From the NCBI GenBank assembly GCA_013396915.1, contig VWZL01002043.1:623813-687812 (forward strand): 64,000 bases of DNA, given 5' to 3'. This document shows, piece after piece, positions 27,401 to 39,200 of this stretch (positions within the stretch are counted from its first letter, which is position 1; each line of letters opens with the position of its first letter). A model generated the notes under the pieces. It saw nothing but the letters and a program-made list of their open reading frames with translations, searched no databases and was not told the origin of the DNA. The DNA comes from Stercorarius parasiticus. Its lineage: Eukaryota; Chordata; Aves; Charadriiformes; Stercorariidae. The position numbers were made by a program, and so were the translations under genes.

Positions 27401-29770
27401 TTGGGAAGAAGTGTGCGTGGTGTTGGGGAGACAGTGAGCTGGTATAAGGAGGATAATAATGTAGGTAATTTATATGTAGAATAAAAGATATAACTCTGTG
27501 CAGTCTTCTTATCTTTGAAAACCAGTACTGTGTATTGCAAAGGCCATAATAGAATTTAGATAGAAAGAAAACCAAATTCAGATCATTACTGTATGCGTTA
27601 CATTTTATGAATATCTTTGCAATAGAAAGATAAGAATGATCAAAATGTTATTGTGTTAGAATAATAGATTTCTGAGTCACGCACAAGACATTTTTTTGTC
27701 TACGGCCATGTTACATATCTGAGGATAGAGCTGAACTCAGAATTTCATTTATCACTATTTCTAAGACTTTAAAATGATGAATGTCAGATTTCAAGACATC
27801 TACGGGGAAACTGTTATTTAAAGCAATTTTCGCAATCAGAAAGCAAAGCTCTGGTATGATTAGTATTGCTACTTCAAAGAAACAGATTTGTAAGATGATA
27901 TATAATCACCTGTAGAGTTTTTGCTGTTGTAGCTTCTTTCGTATCTAACCAATGAATAATAGCAATGTGACCAAAGAACAAATAGTTGGTAGAAAAGACA
28001 CTGCAACAACTCCCAGATACTGCTATTCCCCTAGGGAAGTGCATGTGTGTATACTTTGAGATAGTTTCCATGTCTCTCAAACCGGATGCCAGAAATCTAA
28101 TGATGAAAACCAGAAAATGTCAATAACTGTGAAAAGACCAGAGTATTTTAACCAATGAAAGTGAAGTAATTTCCAGAAAACTAAGAAATAGGTCAACTTG
28201 GAGACCATGGTGAAAGGCAGTGCAAAATGCTTTCAAAATCTAAAATGAAAAAAACTTACTGTATCTGAAGCAGAATTGCCTGAAAAAAAATGTAAAAAAT
28301 ATTTATTTTTTATATACCATTAAGCAGAACAGGCCTACAGTTCTTCCCGTTGTCTTGCAATGGTTTCCATATTATGTATGACTGATGGTTGTTTAAATTT
28401 CGTTTCAAGTTCATACTCTGCCACCTACACAGAAATTTAAAACAGGATTTGAATGAGAGTTAAGAAGTAAAAATTATGTAGTGGAGAGGTAGTTATGATA
28501 GATTCCTGCCTCTTTATTCCAGTCTTTCAGATGAGAACTTCTACAGTATATAGAGAAAATTAATACAGCTACCATGTCTTCTCTGATTCCTTTTAGGTCT
28601 CTTGTCCTATTAAATGCACATGTATTTTCCATGGGGAAGTGCAGTTTAGCAGAGAAATTCTTTTGGTTGTGTTCTTGCTGTTGTCCAATAGCCATTCTTA
28701 ACACAGTTACTCATGTTTTCCTTTCTGGATAATTTTTGAGTGTTAAACTATTTTTTGCTGTCTTTAATTATTGCTCCGTATATTTATACTGACATACATT
28801 TTAATAATTATCTTTAAAGAGTTTAACCACTATTTTTCGCTTTTTATTCTGTAGCCCGTCTGTACTAAGTCCTGGGCATTTTGTTACCCTCTTCCCCTTA
28901 AAGTATGACAGTGTACTTAGTCAGTAGTTGCTCTATTGTCCAGTATATAGTTCCCATTATAGAAATACGTTTAGAAAGCACATGGCACATCAATTACAGT
29001 GTTTTCTAATAGAGACTGAAATTCCATCCACCGTGGCCAACAATAATATTGCACTGGCTCAAAACCAAAGAATGCCATGTTGTGTATTTCAGTGCTAATT
29101 TAGCATCAGATATCCCAAAGGAATTTCTTTCTCCTTCTCCTTTCCCCTCCCTTCCTCTTCTTATCGCCCTCTTCTCCTTCACTGAGGATGCAGAGTATAA
29201 AATCCTAATAATACCAGGTAGAATCAAACAAAATACAACTGTGATACTGGTCATGTTCTTCAGAAAAGTTTTATTAATCGAGAAAATTAATGCCCCCTTG
29301 AGAAATTGGTATTGGTATTTTTTGGTATTTCTGCTTATTTGCTTTGAGCTTTGCAAGGACTCTTAAGATGTAGTAAAATATAAAAGCAAAAGTAAAGGAC
29401 TGGGAAGCTTTTTAAGCCAAGTTCCTGTACTGCAGTCTGAGCGGGAAAGTCTTAGCAGGGAAATTAATCTCCTGCGTGACGGCATTGACGTAAGTCTCTG
29501 CTCAGTTTGTGTGTGCATGTAAACAGGGAAAGCAAGAGAGAATAAAACAATTTTATAAATATTCCTACTTTCAAGAGGTAAAAAGGGAAGTCAGAACTTA
29601 AAGACCCGCACAACTGTTTGCACAGAGCTTTACCACGTGTACTATAATAGATCCAGTAACGTTTGCCAACGTTTCTATCTGCACTCTGAATGAGTCACAA
29701 TTATCTTCAGTACTGTCTAGTTTTTCAAGCTTGGAGAAGTCATTAGGTTAAGTTTTAGAGTGGGTTTTGC

Positions 29771-29778
29771 TGACGTCA
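29771..29778. promoter_or_regulatory. Full palindromic CRE (TGACGTCA)
   Basis: An exact 8-bp cAMP-response element (CREB/ATF site) lies in a CpG-richer pocket about 6.4 kb upstream of the PDE1A first exon. PDE1A degrades cAMP and cGMP, so cAMP-responsive control would be plausible, but the site is distant and its activity is unproven. Confidence 0.35.
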
Positions 29779-30960
29779 ACACAAAGAAGTAAATTGAGAC
29801 TGGCCTACACGTTTATGTACGCAGAGTGCAATACGCTTAATGCAAACCTGGTAGAGCAGTTGGGTGAAAGAGCGTTCAGCCTGATCCACGACAGGATGAA
29901 CTGCGCTGAGGAATGTGGGTACCTGTATGGAGAATGTGGGTAACTATAATTTAGCTCTTAAATGATTACACAATCACAGTTCTAGTAGGTAGTATTCTAT
30001 ATTAAGCATGACATACTTGTGATAAAGATTACCCTTTGTATGGCAGGCAATCCCAGCACCTCCTGTAGCAGTTAACCTGTGTCTGGGGACAGTACAAGAT
30101 GTATTGAGCAATTTTATTGGCTTGATATAGACAGTTAGACTTGGAGAGCCTGCATGTGGACTGGAAGCTGGTAAAAGAGGTGCTGAGAGACATACCCCGC
30201 TCAGTATCATGAAAAGGCTGTGACAGCTATTCTGTCTTGTAGAGAGCCTTGGAAGACCCTCTTCCTTGCTTAAGTGACAATGATGGCAAAGATGGATTTC
30301 ACATCATCCCCTCCAGTTTCTTATGCATTGAGTTTAAATGCTTAGCCTGTTTGCAGCGTTTATGGGGTGGGTTTAATCCACCATTCATATAAGTACCTAA
30401 ATAAAAATCTTGTTAGGAGTTGCACAAGATACACTGATTTTCTACTGTAAAAAATTTCCTATTCATGCTTTAGTTAGTGATTTAATTGCATTACAAATTT
30501 CTTAAACAGTGAACCAGTGCAAGGTACTGAACTGAAAATCTCGTTGTTAAGTCCTGCTTTAGATTTTTATATTTCAAACCTGTACATTACCTGTACATGT
30601 AAGAAGAGAAGCATGTAGAATTATGTTGTCTTTTTTTTTTTCCTGCTTCAGTTAGTCCAGAAAATAAAGGGATGCATGACACCTAGCTCTCCACTTGACC
30701 TCTTGTTGCTCATAGGGAAAAGCCTCTGACCCCCTCCTTTCTTATCGAAGCAGAACAGAGATTATGGCATTTAATTGATTCATTTTGAGTGTCACACTTG
30801 ATTGCCAAAATTCAGGACCAGTTTTGGGTGAAGTGGTGAATAGATGAAACAGTCGAAAGCCCAAATGGTACAGTTGGCTGGTAAATGGTTTCATGCACAC
30901 AGAAATCCCAGACTTAACAGCAGATTCATTTAGAAGCTGATGATTGGAGTTGGTTACCGA

Positions 30961-31990
30961 AGAATTTTAGAATGATAAGGTTGAATGGTGTATTCAGAGA
31001 TTATTTACTCTATTTTCTCCTCCAAGGCAAGGCTAATAATAAAAGGCTATATGTGCTTATATAGCCTTTTAAAAATCTACCCTGAAAAACCTACTCATAG
31101 TGATTCCATGAACAGATTCCCTTAGCAATTAATATGCTTATTATTTTCCATTGAAGAGTATTCTTTTTGCCATATTACTGCAACTTATGGACCTATAAGC
31201 TATTTTGCAGCACATTATTTCTTGACCACAAGAATAAGGAAAATAGTCTGTTTCCATAAACTTACATGGCTTCGCTTATAATCTGGAAGTGTATTAATTA
31301 TGTTTCGTTTTCCTTTTCTTTTTCTTTAGGCTACATTATATGTGACTTTATGCCTTTCCTCATACGAGATGTTTTCTAGTTTTCTGTTTTTTCAAGGTTT
31401 AGTCCAGTGTGTCTCTCCTGAATCTTTTGCCCCAAAGCAAGAAACAATGCTTCAGGTGATCTTTAGGAATACAGAGAGAATGGGAGGTTGCTCTTCTGGA
31501 TGATACTCCCTTTTAAATGTCCCAATGTGATGCTTGTTTTTTCATAAGACTGTGTCAGTATGCTTAGTTTATGATTCACTGCTACTTCCCATGCATTTTT
31601 TGAAGAATTGCTGCCTAGCCAATGGCCCCTTCTCCACCAGATTATTCCCGTTTGTATGTAGAGCTTGGTATTTTTCATATCCTTTTTTTTCTGAACATTT
31701 CTGAAGTTTGTCAAGGGCATTCAGGAGAGCTTACTAGCTTAATATTGCCAGTGCTGGACTAGGTATATCACCTATCTCCATCCAAACCATTGAAGAAAAC
31801 ATTGAATAGTGCTGGCCCTGGGACAGCAAGCTTCTTAGATAAATTATGTTTCTACTTCGACATAATTACTACTCTTTCAGTAGTTTCCCAATTATTTTTC
31901 TCACTTATATTCCAGTGGTTTCATAAAGATAATTTTTTTTCCCATATGTGGTTGATCATGCATTTGTAATTTTTTTGCCTTCCTTTTCTG
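30961..31990 (-). repeat. Decayed CR1/L3-type LINE, antisense
   Basis: Read on the + strand, this follows the reverse complement of the amniote CR1 3' half in the right order and spacing. The 3' end resembles agaat..tagaatgat.aggttgaa with 'cagagat' and 'ccaaggcaaggct'. Next comes the block 'gcagcacattatttcttgaccac' (consensus gcaatttaagcccattacttcttgtcct) at about 31.21 kb, then 'tttcctcatacgagatgttttctag' at about 31.35 kb. The last block is 'atccaaaccattgaagaaaacattgaatagtgctggccc' at about 31.77 kb. Every reading frame is broken. Age and decay resemble insertions predating modern birds. A short palindrome lies inside it. Confidence 0.75.
31041..31070. repeat. Perfect 12-bp inverted repeat with 6-nt loop
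   Basis: AAAAGGCTATAT (31,041-31,052) and ATATAGCCTTTT (31,059-31,070) are exact reverse complements around GTGCTT. It sits near the 3' end of the decayed antisense CR1. Confidence 0.85.
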
Positions 31991-32825
31991 TTGGTCCTCC
32001 CACCTATCTATCTTTCTACAGGGGTAGATGCGCCCTTAAACCCCGACACATATCTTCATTAGCCAGTAGATATTTTTAGATAGAAAGCAGAAAGAATCTG
32101 TCTGACACATACAGGTTACTGGTTTTTAAATTTACCATCTTAATTGCTGATAGCTTTGAAATTAAAGTAGGAAAGGTAACTACATTTCTAGACTTCTGGC
32201 AAAGAGCTACAGATCAATAAGAAGTATGTGGCGTTAAAACAAGCAGAATAAAATATTTTGGCTTCTAGTTTACATGTAATCTTTTGACTTGAGACATAGT
32301 ACTAAATATCAAATTACTTAACTATTGCTATCGATCTTGAGGTTAGGGAGAGGTAAAGTATTACATACTTTTGGTCCAAAAAGTCTCCTTTCACATGAAC
32401 ATATGCGTGGGAGATGAAATAAACATAGCATGCATGACATGGAAGGAGCAGTGGTCGTTGGTGGTGATGGGCAAACAATAGCAACGCTAATTGGAAAATA
32501 AATTGAAAAACAAACAATTCAGGAGTTTTCTGCTTGAGTTCAGTCAGTGTTGGCAAATTAAATAAGATAACTCTAGGGCATCATTGAAATAGATTTTTAC
32601 CATTCTAATTACTGCTGAAGGGATAAGTCTCAAGTAATAAATATGATTAAAATTATCTACAGAGGACTTGTAAAAATTGCAATAATGCTTTCAAGCAGAA
32701 TACTTCCTCATTCTAATAAAAATGCACCTCTTCAGTGCATTTTGTGTATCAGGTCCGGGTATATCCTACAATTTACTAATATTACTCCAGTATCCTCTGA
32801 TACTGTAATCTGCAAAAAGTTACAT

Positions 32826-33405
32826 GCAGGTTGAGGGAGGTGATTCTCCCTCTCTACTCTGCTCTGACGAGAAGCCACCTGCAGTACTGTGTCCAGCTCT
32901 GGAGGCCCCAGCACAAGAAAGGCATGGACCTGTTGGAGCGGGTCCAGAGGAGGGCCTCAAAAATGATCAGAGGGCTGGAGCACCTCTCCTGTGAAGACAG
33001 GCTGAGAGAGTTGGGGTTGTTCAGCCTGGAGAAGAGAAGGCTCCGGGGAGACCGTATAGTGGCTTTCCAGCATCTGAAGGGGGCCTACAAGAAAGCTGGA
33101 GAGAAACTTTTTACAAGGGCATGTAGTGATAAGACAAGGAATAATGTCTTCGAACTGGAAGAGGGTAGATTTTGATTAGATATCAAGAAGAAATTTTTCA
33201 CTATGAGGGTGGTGAGGCACTGGAACAGGTTGCCCAGAGAAGTTGTGGATGCCCCATCCCTGGACGTGTTCAAGGCCAGGCTGGATGGGGCTTTGAGCAA
33301 CCCGGTCTAGTGGGAGGTGTCCCTGCCCATGGCAGGGGGGTTGGAACTAGGTGATCTTTAAGGTCCCTTCCAACCTAAACCATTCTATGATTGTATGATT
33401 CTGTG
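32826..33405 (+). mobile_element. CR1 LINE, 5'-truncated, sense, well preserved
   Basis: It begins at 'gcaggttgagggaggtgattctcc', a typical internal CR1 breakpoint, and runs to the diagnostic 3' end 'aaggtcccttccaacctaaaccattctatg' with three degenerate octamers (ATTCTATG, ATTGTATG, ATTCTGTG; 33,382-33,405). The frame 32,831-33,175 encodes the C-terminal part of the CR1 ORF2 reverse transcriptase (visible motifs VILPLYSALTRSHLQYC, LLERVQRRASKMIRGLEHLS, LRELGLFSLEKRRLRGD). It ends early at a TGA (33,173-33,175) where related copies have an Arg codon. The upstream endonuclease and most of the RT are missing, so it cannot move on its own. Confidence 0.95.
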
Positions 33406-35800
33406 GTTTTTATACATGTGATTTTTCCACTGAACAAATGCAGGAAAAATCTTAGTGAGGCTCAGGCTTCAAGCAGTGTACTTAATCTGTTGTAGCTTTC
33501 TGAAATGCCCTTTCTTGAAGAATTTGTGTGAATACTTATTCAACGTAGACTGATTTCTGAATACTATAATAAAAAAGTCAGTAGGTTGTTGACATGCTGA
33601 ATGAAAAAATGGATGAAAACCAATGCAATTAAAGTGAAGTTCGGTTACCATTTTAAATGAATATTTTCTTTCCCTGTCTTATTTTTTTAACAGCTCAAAA
33701 TTCCTTGTAGCCAAATAATTACACTGCAGGAATTTCAGCTCCCCCAAATAGTGCTTTATACGGTGTCATGCTTGAATGGAAGTCCCATGAACAACAATGT
33801 GCATTGGACTAGGCCCAGAAAATTTTACTTTTAAGATGCATGCTAGTTTCAGGACCGATAAAACTGCTAGATGAAAGGTTGGGGAGTTCAATGGAAAAAC
33901 ATATGTAGTATAGGTCTCACTGAGACTTTGGAGATATATTTTTTTTTTCTTGAAACTCTCAGAAGATATTGGGATTTTTACCCTGAGCTACAGGTAATCT
34001 CTCTGAATAACAGAAATATAGCAGTCCTATGCATGTAATGTGAAACAGAAAGAAAAGGGAGATTTCCTTGTGATTTTCAGCTTTCTGTATAGACAGTGAG
34101 TGAACACACTTCAAAAAGCAGATAATTATTTTGAAATGCTGAAACCCAGAGCAGGAGAACTGCATGAAGGAAAATGGGAATGTTGGCAAACAATAATAAG
34201 TAAGATCATGACTACATGAAAGTCTTTAAAAATATGACAACACTCTGAACGCTGCATATTGTTGAAGGAGGACCTTCAGATCCTTCAAGATCTTGGCAAA
34301 AACTAATCTGTGATCTGATAAAGATAATTGTTTTCCTGATGGAGGTGTATTTCTCTCTACTTCTCAAAGGAGTAGAAATGAAAAGTGGAGCAAGGTGAAA
34401 CTGAATTGGCACAAAATAACTGCTGATGTCTGGCTGATAATTTTTCCTTTAGATAATTGCTCCACGTCTGTGTGAAGAAAATAGTTTATACAGTGTGGGG
34501 ATTAGTTTCTGGGTCCTTTCAGGCTAACCAAACTTGACACTGTCACTCTGTTGTATAAGCAATATATATTAGCTCTAGGAAGAGATTTTACCTGTTTCAG
34601 TGAAATCCACTAAACTGCTATATTTTCCTTTGTGGAAATACATGTTACTGGAATGTTCATTATCTCTCTGTTTGTTATATAGCATTATTCATGGAGATTT
34701 TATGAATTTAATAATAATTTGTGCATAATGTAATATGAAATTTCTTGGTCATATACAGCCTAAGACACATCTCAATGTTACTTACTCTGCTTTTTCTGTG
34801 GACTTACAGTGCCCCTCGAACTTAATTTGATAATGCCAGTGTGTATGCACTTAACTGTGTAAACCTACCGCTCTTCCGCTCTCCCTCCAACCAATAATGC
34901 AGTTCCAAAAGATGCCCAGCCTTCCTGATCCAACTCGCCGTGCACCAATAACTTCACCTAGCACATACCGAGTGCTTTTCAAGAGTTAAGCCGAGAGGGA
35001 GCCCCAGCGCTGGGTCAAGGGAAGAAACAATTGCAGGCAGGTCCTTTGCTGCCTTGGCAGGAAGGGGGCATACGGTTCCAGGGTACCGTGCAGCCAGAGT
35101 GTGCAGCTACACGCATGGTGATGGCTTGCAGCTGGTTTACGTCTCCTCTGGCCGGCTTCCATGTTTCCCGTCAAGCCCTGTGCCAGCCCAGCTTTGTTAT
35201 GGGCCCTTTGCCGGGCCTGGGAAATGGCATCTCACCTGAACCGCTCATGACTTCACTTTGCTGAGAACTGAAAGCCGCTTCTGCTTTATAGCTTTCTTGA
35301 CAGCCTGTGTTCGCTGCGGTTGAATTCTTCCTGATTTATGTCAGTGTGATGTCAGAGCAAGCTTTTCAGTTTGGATCCCTGTTGAAATCTTATCTTGCAA
35401 ACAGTAACAGTTTGCTACTGTCACTATCTGATCTTGGTCATTTTTGTTTTCCTCACTCATGTAGTGTCGGTTTGTTTTATATAGTTGTGGTCCTACCAGC
35501 TGCAAACACCATATTATGCTTCAGCGAACTCTAGGTTATTAGGTTATGAATGCTAAAAATTATGAGCAGTACTTTAATTTGCATAGTTATATCCACACAT
35601 CATCCAGAGTGAATAAAAGCCAGATTGTAAAATAATTACAATCTCTTGAAGTAGAGCCAGCCTCACAGACCAGATCCATCCATCTTCATTAATTTGTATA
35701 CAGTTCTTTTACCAGAACAAACTTTCTGAAGGTACTCGCATGGGAATGCTGAAACAGCTGCACAACTTTTATTTTGAAGAAAAAAAAGTTGAGCCTCGGA
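33406..35800. other. Non-coding stretch upstream of PDE1A first exon
   Basis: No gene recognised. The part from about 34.86 to 35.28 kb is clearly richer in G+C than its surroundings and contains several CpGs, compatible with a regulatory region. The frames present there on both strands look compositional. No TATA box with a clear initiator was identified. Confidence 0.45.
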
Positions 35801-35814
35801 ACAGTGTGTTTTAA

Positions 35815-35834
35815 AGAGAGAGAGAGAGAGAGAG
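35815..35834. repeat. (AG)10 microsatellite
   Basis: Ten uninterrupted AG units, directly after a TTTAAA-like sequence and about 390 bp before the PDE1A start codon. GA tracts are common near vertebrate promoters; no specific role can be read from the sequence. Confidence 0.9.
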
Positions 35835-36224
35835 TGACTCTGCATTTAAGACTTTGACCAGCATGTGTATGAAGTGCTCTCAGGGCTGGAATAATCTAAC
35901 AAATTTTTACCTGGGTAGCACTTGGCAAAGCTCCCCTCTTTTCTTGCACAGTTGAAAGGAATCCAGTACAGTTCCGTGCTTCAATCAGCTTGACTCCAGT
36001 TTCGCACAGCCTGCCCGGTTTGGTAGTGCACGGCCGTGCCTGGCTTATGTGGCCTCTATGGCCCTTTTCTGCTCCACTGTCAGAAAGAGGGAGGGAGGCT
36101 TCCCCCAGCACCAAAATATCATTCTGTGTGCTCTCTGCAGCACAGTAGCTAGGAACAAGTTTCCCGATTACTGCCTGGTCTTTTTGGAGCTATTTGCTGG
36201 AAGAAGTCTTTTTCCCCACTTTAA
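35835..36224 (+). promoter_or_regulatory. PDE1A: Putative PDE1A1-type promoter and 5'UTR
   Basis: This interval lies immediately upstream of the recognised start codon. It is GC-richer than neighbouring intron and has several CpGs around 36.0-36.03 kb (cccggtttggtagtgcacggccgtg). An in-frame TAA (36,222-36,224) abuts the ATG, so translation cannot start further upstream in this frame. The transcription start is not defined by sequence alone. A TTTAAA-like element just before the (AG)10 tract is the only TATA-like candidate seen. The extent of the 5'UTR is inference. Confidence 0.45.
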
Positions 36225-36277
36225 ATGGATGATTGTGTTACAATCAAGAAAAAGCATCTCCAAAGACCAATCTTTAG
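36225..36277 (+). CDS. PDE1A: PDE1A alternative first coding exon (PDE1A1-type N-terminus)
   Basis: PDE1A is the Ca2+/calmodulin-activated 3',5'-cyclic nucleotide phosphodiesterase 1A, a cytosolic enzyme hydrolysing cGMP and cAMP. This exon reads MDDCVTIKKKHLQRPIF plus the first two bases (AG) of an Arg codon, then the perfect donor AG|GTAAGTG. The mammalian PDE1A1 N-terminus is MDDHVTI(R/K)(R/K)KHLQRPIFR, followed by LRCLVKQLE from the shared next exon. The phase-2 break inside the Arg codon fits splicing to that shared exon, which must lie right of the window. The start is fixed by an in-frame TAA directly before the ATG; +4 is G but -3 is T, so the Kozak context is moderate. In PDE1A this alternative leader precedes the first calmodulin-binding segment and tunes calmodulin affinity compared with the PDE1A2 leader. 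His4 of mammals is Cys here. The exon is too short for ORF calling and is hidden under a longer frame (36,049-36,285) that is spurious. Confidence 0.87.
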
Positions 36278-39200
36278 GTAAGTGATGTTATTATTACTTT
36301 GAACTGAAAGTGTTATGAACTTTACTCTCTACATCCTATTTATTAACTTAAAGTTCATATGCAAACACACAAAAAATTGTTCACAAGGAAGAGTCTAATA
36401 TTGCGTAGCCTAGTAACATATTATTTTGGTGCTCAAAATATATTTTTTTCACTTGAACTGAGACTTTATGGAAGTTCTTTTTCCTCTCCTCTTTGTCATC
36501 TGTGTTCTCTAAAGTTTTGTGTGGGATTGTCTTTATTATGAAAGCGGAGCAGCGTAGCTCTTGAAAACTTTTTTGTGTGTGTTTTATTTTCCTACAGCTC
36601 TGCAGTCCCTCAGTGTATTCTGGAATTATAAAACTGTTTAAGTTTGGAACGTGGTTCTTGATTGGTTTAGCTGATAATGTCCGGATGGCAGAATTTTAAT
36701 ACTTGAAATGATACACCTTTCAGAGTAAAGTAGCTTGCTTACTGGGATTCGCAGACAAGTGCTTAAAGTGTACCTAATCCGTCAGACTCTTCTGCTGGGA
36801 AAGGTTCAAGTTTAAAGAGTAATAAATTGGAGTTTTTGTGAGGTGGTTCTTCACTGCTTCCTACATTTGTTAGTTTGATCTATGAAATGTCTTTATGATT
36901 TCTGATTATTTTATATTTGAAAGTCCATTATAAAATTATTTTTACAGATCAGGATTAGATCTAATTTATTTGTGCTTTTTACCATGGGAACCCCCTTCCT
37001 GTCCTTTGCCCAGTCCTAGCTTCAGACCAAGTGACACTGAGTGGGAAATAATGTTTCTCAAACTGCTATGGATAAGGATGCAGCGGCTGTAAGATTAAAC
37101 AAACCTGCAATAGTTCACACTTCTGTTTGTGGCTGGTGACATCTTTAACAAAACTCCAGTTCTTACTGGGTGACATCAGGAGGAAGGATATTGTAACCAC
37201 AGTGCTGATATGACAAATAAATATAAAATTATAGATGGTCCCAGCGCAAATACAGTCTTGTAATTTACGGGATTGTCACTACTGATGTCATATATTGTGG
37301 GAGTACAGTAAGGGTTGGTATTGCAGCTCCAGAGTAAGGTCAGCCAGGTAGTCATGGCAGGATTATGTACTACTAATGTTACACGTGGAGAAATCTTTCA
37401 GTAGTTACAGTTATGGTACAGAAAGAAAATCTGGACGTTAAAAGGTTACTACGGGAGTGAAATGACCTGTTAACCTTAAATTTTAATGTCCTGTGTGGAT
37501 TTGCTGTGCAATTTATATCATAAATTAAATTAAGCATTTTGCACTTTGCTTTGTTAAAGTGGAGTTAAGAAGTTATTTCACAGAAAGCTTTTGAATGATG
37601 ATTAAGAGACATTTGGTATTTTTCTGAAGCGATGTCTTTTTATTTAAGCTAATAGTTGAGTTGAATATATTTCTGTTTAAACATCAATAATTGTTTTTAA
37701 GGATCTGTGATAATTATCCCATAAGCTGTAACTTTTTAAAAAAAAAATCTTTTAAATGCACATTCCTCACAGTCTTTTGGAGCCATTAGAATTGCGTGTG
37801 CGTAAGTGCGTGTTTCCTGATGTGTTTAGGAATCTGCTATAGAAATCTGCTGTAGCTAGTGTAGTACTGGATAGTTTGCAAGAGCTTTCTTAACGGATGT
37901 TTCCCTAAATTGTTTTGTGAGAGTGAACTTAACTCAATGAAATACAAGAAGTTTCAACATTTCTGACTGAAATCCATTCCTGCAAATCAGTTCTAAATAC
38001 AGAACGGCAACTAACTACTGTTGGCATGCTTAATCCAGAGCAAGAAAACCCCTAATATGGAAAGCCCCCTAAGAGTCCACAGCTCTGCAGTGACTCTTCT
38101 GGCAAAAGATCTCTGTAATACTACAGTAAATGCTTAAGAAACGTTTCCAAGGTCGAGACCAGCATAATATTTTAGCCAGCGCAAACAGAAAGACAATCTC
38201 TGTATGCCGTAAAGATCATATCATGTACAATAAATACAGATGCTATCAAAGTGCATTGAAGAGCTGTTTTTTCTAATGTGTGTTCATTTTCCTTATGACT
38301 TTGGAAAATATTTCTCCAGTGAGAAAGTGTTCTTGTACAGGAATTGTGAAGATTTAGCCTAAGTCCCTTTAATCCTGTAGTTTTCTCTCCATGTAGGTGA
38401 AATGGTTTGACTGGTCACATTGGGGTAACTGAATCAGCAGCCTAGTCAATTTTCCCTCAAAAACAAAAGAAAAAGGAAGAAAATATCAAATTACTCAAAT
38501 TTTATATATATTCATATTTATTCGTGTTTCACCTACAGCCAACACTAACTGTAGTTACTCTTAAAAATCAGGTCTTTCTTGGGAGCTATGTCAGATCTTA
38601 ATAAGTACATATGAATGTCTTCCTACTTAGCAAAGTTACGTTTACAGTGGATCTATACTTTCACTTGAGTTCTCCTCCCAGTAATGGAAAAAATAGGTTG
38701 AGTATCTATTCTAAATTATCCCTTCAATATCACCAATCGTCTACATAAGAATGAGATAGGTATTATGTTTCAAGATGGGAAACTCAATAATAAAAAGGCA
38801 TTTCTGACTAATTTTCAGATTTTTCTTAAAAGTCCTGAATTATTGAAGTAAACTTCTTAAAATACTGGGAATGAAGTGTAACTTTTGGTATTTGCTGCAT
38901 GGTAGTGCTTGGAAATAACTAAAAAATTCATTCGGAAACGTAACTGTGTGAAAAAGCCAAGCTTATGAATCATGTTGAACTGATTACCAAAGCACATCAA
39001 TTTGGATAAAATTTTGTAATTGCATCAGAAACCGACTGCCAAATACTTAAAGATTCCTGTATTCCTTACTATCAGAAGAACAGTCTGCTATATGCAAAGA
39101 TATATTTCAACAGAACTTGTAGCTTGGATATTCACTGGCTATTTTAATGCTGACATAAATTACTGAGGACATTCCATATTTTTCTTAAGAACAGCATCTT

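Larger units (their letters stand above)
20484..30954. other. Non-coding flank between exon-like segment and decayed CR1
   Basis: AT-rich sequence without a recognised gene, apart from the MIR-like relic inside it. The largest frame is a minus-strand 123-codon ORF at 23,069-23,440 of unknown nature. A TAAT-rich block near 25.28-25.40 kb resembles conserved non-coding elements in composition. The 29.4-29.95 kb part has a local excess of CpG, a possible 54-nt exon and a full CRE palindrome. These are discussed under findings. Confidence 0.5.

Noticed and set aside
36049..36285. 78-codon + strand frame covering the PDE1A exon
   Set aside because: It is in a different frame from the recognised PDE1A1 leader, has no similarity and runs across the splice donor. 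It is a shadow.
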